This document shows positions 19,689 through 24,965 of a stretch of DNA of 24,965 nucleotides, in pieces; the stretch's first letter is position 1, and each line of letters starts with the position of its first letter. The DNA is taken from positions 1,138,428 through 1,163,392 of the forward strand of contig BFEA01000023.1 in assembly GCA_003427395.1 (NCBI GenBank), given 5' to 3'. Made by a program: the position numbers and the translations under genes. The DNA comes from Chara braunii (taxonomy: Eukaryota; Streptophyta; Charophyceae; Charales; Characeae). The notes beneath the pieces were generated by a model, which ran no database searches, was not told where the DNA came from, and saw only the letters and a list, made by a program, of their open reading frames with translations.

Positions 19689-19711
19689 TTAACTGGTGGT
19701 TCAAACCACCA
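19689..19711. repeat. 23-bp near-palindrome of the family B end
   Basis: ACTGGTGGTTCAAACCACCAGT is two family B termini fused head to head with a 2-bp centre, possibly an excision or end-joining product of a B element. Confidence 0.6.
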
Positions 19712-19789
19712 GTCAATCCAAAGTTACTGTACGTATGCGATTACAGAGTAATGGATGAAGAGTAAGTTCAGGCCCCAACCTGTCTGTGG

Positions 19790-20466
19790 GGGCTGCAGTA
19801 CCAACTGGGCCGCCCCGGTCCCTTTGGTTGCCCAGGCAGCCCGGGCGGGCAAAGGGCCAGGGAAGGTTCAGAAAAAAAAAAAAAAAAAAAAAAAAGGGGA
19901 AAAATCCCCAAAAAAACTATGTCATGCAGAAAAATAACCGAACAACTTTTGCCTCCGGGCATACTCACACTGCGACCCCAAATCAGTAAAATATGCAGAT
20001 TTGGGAAGGGCCTATTTGAGGTTTTGGCAATGCTTCGGGTCGGACTGCTGTACATTTTCGGATGGGACAAGGTCGCGGCAGTTTGGAGAATTGGGGATTT
20101 GGTACTTCACTGGTCACACTTTGCCATCCACAAATTGTGCAAGAACTTTCGTGAAATTTTCAAAGAAAATGCGAAAAAATAAATAGGGCATTTGCGGTCA
20201 TCTCCAGAGGTGACCGCAAATTCCCTTGCCCCGCGGCTTCCCAGGCCGCTGACAAATGGGCACACAAACAGTACACTTGGTATTTTGGCAAATCTGTGTG
20301 ACTGGCCCTCTACCCGTTCTTTGGGGGAATTTGGGATTATAGGTCCCGGTGTGAGTATGCCCTCCAGCTCGAATTGACATTCTTTGCCAAACTACAATTA
20401 ATTTTCTTTTATTTATTGTTTTTGGCTCGACCAGGTAAGTAGTCACGGGCCACTCTGGTAACATAC
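19790..20466. mobile_element. Family D element, copy D3, interrupted by element G
   Basis: The left end is TACCAACTGGGCCGCCC, followed by GCAAAGGGCCAGGGAAGG, a 23-A run (19872-19894), CTATGTCATGCAGAAAAATA and AACAACTTTTGCCTCC. After the inserted G element (19957-20362) it resumes with CGAATTGACATTCTTTGCC and ends CACGGGCCACTCTGGTAAC (about 20444-20462). D1 shows the equivalent uninterrupted site (11490-11525). Confidence 0.65.
19957..20362. mobile_element. Element G: 406-bp non-autonomous transposon nested in D3
   Basis: The ends are GGGCATACTCACACTGCGACC and, inverted, GGGCATACTCACACCGGGACC, 19 of 21 identical. TCC flanks both sides (19954-19956, 20363-20365), a 3-bp target duplication. No coding capacity is recognised. 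Three-bp duplications occur in CACTA-like and some other DNA transposon superfamilies; the class is not decided by the ends alone. Confidence 0.75.
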
Positions 20467-21218
20467 TGTGGAAGGCCCGTACTTTTTAATAATACAGAGA
20501 GGCCGGTGCCAGTACCGTGTTGATTCTTCCAACCACCGTTGCCAGTCACTTTTGGGCCCGTCAAAATGCACTTTTTGGTTCGTCCATTTAGATTCGAATG
20601 AACGGGTAGTTCCAAGAGCATGATGATTGAACTGTCTAGAAACAACTGGGCCTGAGCCATTGGGATCAGACCATCCTCAGTCATATAGGAGAACCACAAA
20701 GGCAAACACTTCGGTCGGCCAGAGCAGCCACTTGCCTGACTGGCTGGATATCATACTCTATATCCTTTGTGTCAATCTGGTTGGTTCTCTTTCTTTTTCA
20801 GAAAGATTTTCAATTTATTCATTTTTTTATTTTTCTAATTTCATCTATGCTGTGTTTATTTGCTCATTTGTGAAACAGCAACGGCCTAACGTATCATCAT
20901 CATATCGGCGGGTCCCAGGTAATTCAGCGTAATTTTCTGCCATCAGGCAGATTCACTAAAATGCTAACAGCTCAGAAATACTCGGGAGCAGTCCGTTGGA
21001 ATGTAATATCCCAGCCACCTCGATCTCGGAGAACCATTTCGTATGGCAAGAATTTGTACTGCTCGGCAAGCTCAAAACCAACCAGGGCGGCACTCTTTTT
21101 TTCCCTCATTGGCCAAAGAAAAGAAGGGCCCTGAGCGTGTCCTTCCGCGCATCCGACAAAATTAAATTGGAACGATTGTCCCTGCACAAGGGTGGCAAAA
21201 AAAAAGAAGGGCCCTGAA
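20467..21218. other. Intergenic, nothing recognised
   Basis: Contains AAAGAAGGGCCCTGA at about 21118 and 21204, a short direct repeat adjacent to element H. No gene is seen. Confidence 0.45.
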
Positions 21219-21221
21219 CAA

Positions 21222-21612
21222 GGGCCTTGCCACACTACTCCCGACTTGGCCATTTTCGAGCAGCGCCACACCAGCTCCTGAGTTCAACCTGTCAGATTGA
21301 ATTCGGGAGCTGTCAGAATGTGGATCCCGAGAGCACTCCCGAACTCACCGCCTGCAAAGCTTTTTTTTTTGGAGAGACCTCCTTCGCTCCTCCGAGTTTC
21401 ATCCCAGATTCGGGAGTGGAGCCAGAAGGGACAAACGACTTCTGCCAGACTGCTTCGCGCTGATCGTGTCCATATGTGGCAAATGACATTTTCAGACTTT
21501 GAGCGCGGCCGGGTCGAGAGTGTAGTGTGGCGAAAGGCACTCCCGAGCGGGTTTTCACTTCCGGGAGCACTCCCAATTTTTTTCCCAAGTCGGGAGTGGT
21601 GTGGCGAGGCCC
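21222..21612. mobile_element. Element H: 391-bp non-autonomous transposon with CAA target duplication
   Basis: The left end, GGGCCTTGCCACACTACTCC then CGACTTGG (21222-21249), is mirrored by 21585-21612 with two mismatches in 28. CAA lies on both sides (21219-21221, 21613-21615). The interior repeats CGGGAG/CTCCCGA words. The GGG...CCC ends and 3-bp duplication parallel element G, suggesting a shared mobilising transposase. Confidence 0.8.
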
Positions 21613-21615
21613 CAA

Positions 21616-23055
21616 GTATACCGCTAGCCCTTCACCTGCGCTGTGTCCTCTTCTGCTTCCCGCCACTCTCCACCTTCGCCTGCCCTATCTCTTCCCACGC
21701 CTTTTCAGCTTCCCGTTCAGCTTTCCCCCGCCTCCTTTTTCGCTATTTTATTTTCGGACTTCCAATGCCTCCTCTTCTAATTACTTTTCCCATTACTCTC
21801 GCACTGATTGACAATTTGATGAGACGCTTGCAGGGGCAGGCCATGCTCTTTGTTTAGTCAACTGCTTGGCCCCAACCAACCCCCACTTCCCTCCCCTCAG
21901 CACAAACTTCATGTCTTCTGTTCTGGTGCTCCTCTTTCATTCCGATATTCCTCGCGGTTTGTGCGCCCACCCACCCATCCCATCCTCCTGCCTCGTCTGC
22001 CTCCCTCTCTGTTCGTTGAAAGGGCGTCTTTTTCCTGCATGCTCCTCACCGGTGCGAGGCTTATGCCCCTATGAGCCCCTTTCAGGCCCTGCCAAGTATC
22101 ACGTCGGCCGCCCTAAGTGAAGGCAGGCACGACGAGGGCCTGAGGGCCCCTATTTCGGTCACCACGCAACTCAAGGAAATTCAGGCAGTTGCGCAGTGCC
22201 AGTTGGTTGGAAGAACCCACGCCCTGGGCAGCCTGTTTGAATGTATCGAAGGCAGGCCCTGGGCTGGATACGGGATGTGGGCCTAACACAGGCCGTTGAC
22301 AGTTGGGCGTGAGCAACCACTACAGGCCGAGGGCCTGAGTTGTGTGGACTGGGCCTCAGCCTACCGGGGCCTACCGGAAGCTTCCTGGGAAAGGCCCAGC
22401 GCAGCCTGGGACAGCAAGCAGGCAGGCCACTTCCATATAGCAAAGGGCCTGCATCCGCATTTGGCATTCGGGTGCTGGCTGCATGCTGCGCAAGCGCTGC
22501 CGCGCTGAAGCTGGCTGGCACTCACGCGCTCGCGGGCGAGCAGGAAGGAGCGGGCAGCCATAGCCGAGCTGCTCCGCTGTGAGCTGGGTGTGGCGCAGGG
22601 TGGTCCTTGGGTGCGCGTGGCATCTGTGAGTTGGGGAACGAGGTTGTGAGTGAAGCGAGAGACATACCTGGTGCTGGAAGCGTGCGGCATTGGCCGCTAT
22701 CTGCTCGTACTTCGGGAGAGCTGTTGTCGTCAACTTCGGCATTGTAGTATAGGCTAGATAGGATCTGCAATATGTAGTCTGGGCGCCAAGCGCCAGATAG
22801 GATATCAACTTTGGTTCTTCGTTGATGATGATGAAGGGACTATTTCAGCATTGTCAATTATTAACTCTTGGTGTGTTCTTATTTGGTGAAACTCGTGATG
22901 CAGTTCTGCTGTTGGTTCGAGGTCACGACTATCTGGTCTCATATGTATGATGCTGTTTGATTGCTGAAGTTCGCTATTGCTCATCTTCCTTGCACCAGAC
23001 ACTTTCCTCTTTTAATTCAATTCATCAATTAAATGGCTTGCTGGATTGGTCGATG
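21616..23055. other. Intergenic, GC-rich with GGCCT words
   Basis: From 22060 to 22460 the words GGCCT, CAGGCC and GGCCTA recur densely. CCCTAAGTGAAGGC (about 22112) also occurs at about 5573, and a variant at about 8912, indicating a dispersed repeat. No gene is recognised. Confidence 0.45.
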
Positions 23056-23060
23056 GCGAA

Positions 23061-23116
23061 GCATAGCCCCCTGATGAGTGGGTGGAAGCCCGACGAAAAG
23101 ACAAAGTCTCCTGTGC
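23061..23116 (+). ncRNA. Hammerhead-ribozyme-like element, copy 2 (intact core)
   Basis: CTGATGA (23071-23077) and GAAA (23095-23098) are the invariant hammerhead core. Helix II between them is GTGGG (23078-23082) with CCGAC... read as GTxGG/CCxAC with one G-G mismatch. In a type I layout, AGAC (23099-23102) pairs with GTCT (23106-23109) as helix III, C23110 is the cleavage residue, and CTGTGC (23111-23116) pairs with GCATAG (23061-23066) as helix I. CCCC (23067-23070) and A23098 are extra relative to the consensus. The core is directly visible; the fold and any activity are inference. Confidence 0.4.
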
Positions 23117-23899
23117 CCCCGCCCCCCCTTTTCCTCCTTTCCTCTCTACACTTCACGGGAAAGCTTTCAGGGGATATGTGCACATATAGCAAAGTTCGGG
23201 TAAGGTTGAGCAAAGTCTATGTCAAGCAGCGATGTTCAAGCTCGCTATTAAACTCTCTATTAAAAAACTATCAGCTCATGATCGACCAACAGAGAGAAGA
23301 GCGAAGAACCCAGGGTGTGGGAGGAGGAGAGAGAGTGAGAGGAGGGGTTGAATAGGACAGTGGACATAGGGATAGGATCCATCTTTTCAAAAGAATATGC
23401 AGATATGAGGGGAAGAGAGAGGGAGGGATGCACACATTACAGTGGACGTTGGGAATGGGGCCAACGCACAACACGTAGCTGATGACGAAATTTGGGGAGG
23501 GAGGGAGGAGAAAGACAGACAGACATGCAGAGATGCAGAGACGCAGAGATGCAGAGATGCAGACAAGATGGTGGAGGTTGGGGATTGGATCAAAGGACAA
23601 CAAGGCACAGAGAACAAAAAAGAAGCAACAACGGCATCAGACAATTGTGGCCCGTGTCAGCCCCTCAATGTTGCCTGTCCGTCCCTTTTTTCTTTTTTTT
23701 TTAGTCAATTGAGAATGTTCTCAATCTTAAAAATGAATCCAAAATTTTTGAATATCGTAGTCAAAGAAATTGGCGAACAATCACGAAAAAGAATATATGT
23801 AATTACTTATGTTAAGAGAATATATGTATTTATATTCTAGAATGAATTTTCTAGAATAACTTGTTGATTGTGTACATTGACAAAATCTAGATACTGATT
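23117..23899. other. Intergenic with an 8-bp minisatellite
   Basis: Mostly purine-rich on the plus strand around 23280-23600. No gene is recognised. The minisatellite at 23525-23564 is listed separately. Confidence 0.45.
23525..23564. repeat. 8-bp minisatellite ATGCAGAG, 5 units
   Basis: Five units of ATGCAGAG; unit 3 has C for T and the last ends in C. The total is 40 bp. Confidence 0.9.
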
Positions 23900-23971
23900 G
23901 TGTCATCCTTCTGCAGGGGTCATGATTGTCTTCTCTGTACCGTTGCAATTTTCGAGGATGTCCCGAAGGAC
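23900..23971 (-). pseudogene. U6 snRNA pseudogene, diverged, 3'-truncated
   Basis: On the minus strand it begins GTCC-TTCGGGACATCC at 23971 and continues through AAAATTG-AACG-TACAGAGAAGA, CATGACCCCTGC and AAGGATGACAC. These are the successive blocks of spliceosomal U6 RNA, from the 5' stem-loop through the ACAGAGA box and the U4-pairing/catalytic region. It stops before the 3' domain, diverges at several positions (including a lost AGC of the catalytic triad region), and has no TATA/USE promoter or T-run terminator in place. No target duplication is seen. Confidence 0.8.
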
Positions 23972-24006
23972 TGCTGTCTGTTTGTCTTTGGCCCCAACCG
24001 TGCACC

Positions 24007-24312
24007 TTATATTTCTCCAGTGCCCTCCCTCCAGCCTAGACTGGCACAAAGTTTACATGCCAGATTGTTAGCCGTTCGACTTGTCACTATGGACAACTCT
24101 TCGACGAGAGGAAAAATGGAATTAGATCGAACACTGAAGTTCGATGGCCAAACTTGGACGGGACGGAACGACTTCCTTTTTCTTGCGGATCCAGCTAAAC
24201 AGAACTCTGACAGCAGAGCCTCTTCAGAACTCATGAGTTGTTGTAATTCCGAAACAACAGATTCGCTTCTTGCTTCAAAAGTAGCCTTGAAAGTTTCGCT
24301 GCTCAAGGACAA
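24007..24312 (-). other. Unassigned open frame, 101 codons
   Basis: The minus-strand frame contains ...SESVVSELQQLMSSEEALLSEF..., a plausible helical, protein-like composition. There is no recognised domain, no clear splice sites and no homologue that I can name. An overlapping plus-strand frame looks equally plausible, so this may be chance. Confidence 0.15.
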
Positions 24313-24382
24313 CCGGCAGGGTGTTCAAGGGGGTCCCATTGGATAGGTTCTAAGCATGGGGCATTAATACCAATTGTTATGA

Positions 24383-24494
24383 CTAGCATTCCCCCCCCCA
24401 ATAGAACCGCCGTTCATTGTAGGCATATCTGGGCCCACTTCCAGTCTAGATGCAAGGATAATGACCGTGCTCTGTCTATTTGGGGACGACCGTA
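24383..24494. mobile_element. Family A MITE, copy A4 (old)
   Basis: The right arm, GGATAATGACCGTGC then CTATTTGGGGACGACCGTAG, and the loop CCAGTCTAGATGC match A1 and A2. The left arm (CTAGCATTCCCCCCCCAATAGA) is more diverged. It lies between the two U6 copies. Confidence 0.6.
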
Positions 24495-24638
24495 GTCTCA
24501 GTCTTATTACCACTACTATTCTTCGTTTGAGTGTCAAGTTGTAATGTTGGCTAACCACAAAGAAAACCATGACTGTGCCAGAGTGTTTCGTTGGCCTTTC
24601 GTTTTTCATGCACGGGTACAAACAAACACATCGCTCTT

Positions 24639-24764
24639 TAATTCTCCTCATTTCTTTTGTTTTTTTCTTCTTTTTTGTCATCCTTGCGCAGGGGCCATGC
24701 TCATCTTCTCTGTATCCTTCCAATTTTAACGGATGTCCTGAAGGACTAATTCTCCTCATTTCTT
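24639..24764 (-). mobile_element. LINE-type retroposition unit: target duplication, U6 fragment, A-rich tail
   Basis: TAATTCTCCTCATTTCTT is perfectly repeated at 24639-24656 and 24747-24764. The insert, read on the minus strand, is a U6 fragment (24746-24676) followed by an A-rich tail (24675-24657). A perfect 18-bp duplication, a 5' end at U6 base 1 and an A-rich 3' end are the hallmarks of target-primed reverse transcription by a LINE machinery. Confidence 0.9.
24676..24746 (-). pseudogene. U6 snRNA retropseudogene, 3'-truncated
   Basis: The minus strand starts GTCC-TTC-GGACATCCG at 24746 and contains TAAAATTGGAA-GATACAGAGAAG, GAGCATGGCCCCTGCGC and AAGGATGACA, nearly identical to plant U6 RNA. 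It ends there, about 30 nt short, and runs into the A-rich tail. The ACAGAGA box and AGC triad are present, but the 3' end and an upstream U6 promoter are missing, so no functional snRNA is expected. Confidence 0.9.
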
Positions 24765-24965
24765 GTTTCTTGCTTTTCTTTTTTGTTCTTTAAAGCAGTG
24801 TTGCACACCCCGACCGTCAGCGACCCTCAACTGGTTGGCTGCCGACCCGCCGTCGGCACCCCTACCGATCGGGGTTCATCCGCACCCCGCAAATTTTTTA
24901 TTTTTATTTTTTGGGTCCAGAACCCCTAATAACCCCACCAACACCCCTATTCCCGGCCCAAATAC
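24765..24965. other. GC-rich window end, nothing recognised
   Basis: C-rich sequence with CCGACC/GTCGGC words and an A/T run at about 24892-24912. It may be part of a repeat cut by the window edge. Confidence 0.4.

Noticed and set aside
23475-23490. CTGATGACGAAAT, resembling both halves of the hammerhead core
   Set aside because: There is no helix II at all between the two halves and no flanking helices; chance.

Overview
This is a stretch of eukaryotic nuclear DNA from a repeat-rich, plant-like genome. The only gene I can assemble is a membrane-anchored glycoside hydrolase family 9 (GH9) endo-1,4-beta-glucanase of the type that acts in cellulose synthesis and wall remodelling in the green lineage. 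It has kilobase-scale introns packed with transposon debris. A land plant or streptophyte alga (for example a charophyte) fits best, but that is an inference: no ribosomal or organellar marker is present. One ambiguous base (N) sits at the end of a long GA microsatellite.

Left and centre (1397-11020, minus strand): a four-exon GH9 gene. The exons splice in frame with canonical GT/AG junctions (9539-11020, 7816-8043, 4303-4489, 1397-2073; intron phases 0, 0, 1) to give 2574 nt, or 857 aa plus a stop. The protein has a very long, low-complexity cytosolic tail of about 340 residues, one transmembrane helix, and a complete GH9 domain with its catalytic Asp, His, Asp and Glu motifs in place. Intron 3 (2229 bp) holds a decayed tandem copy of the start of exon 4, a near-perfect hairpin MITE and a GA microsatellite. 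Intron 2 (3326 bp) has no recognisable gene. Intron 1 (1495 bp) holds a broken Ty3/gypsy integrase C-terminus and a tRNA-like SINE remnant, both on the opposite strand.

Right (11160-24965): no confident protein-coding gene. It is a graveyard of short non-autonomous elements. Family A is a hairpin MITE with CTACC ends and at least four copies across the window. Family B has TAAACCACCAGTACTT ends (two copies plus fragments). Family D is A-rich with ends like TACCAACTGGG (three copies). Two further elements have GGG...CCC ends and 3-bp target duplications, and one of these is nested inside a D copy. There is also a poly-A SINE with a 10-bp target duplication, two retroposed U6 snRNA fragments (one with a perfect 18-bp target duplication and an A-rich tail), and several minisatellites.

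The most unusual signal is a pair of hammerhead-ribozyme-like cores at opposite ends of the window (104-153 and 23061-23116). Their central catalytic segment is similar, but the sequence around each is unrelated. One keeps the whole catalytic core, the other keeps the helices; neither is a clean consensus ribozyme. The GH9 gene, its exon duplication and the U6 retroposons rest on direct sequence reading. The hammerhead, SINE and transposon-class calls include inference.
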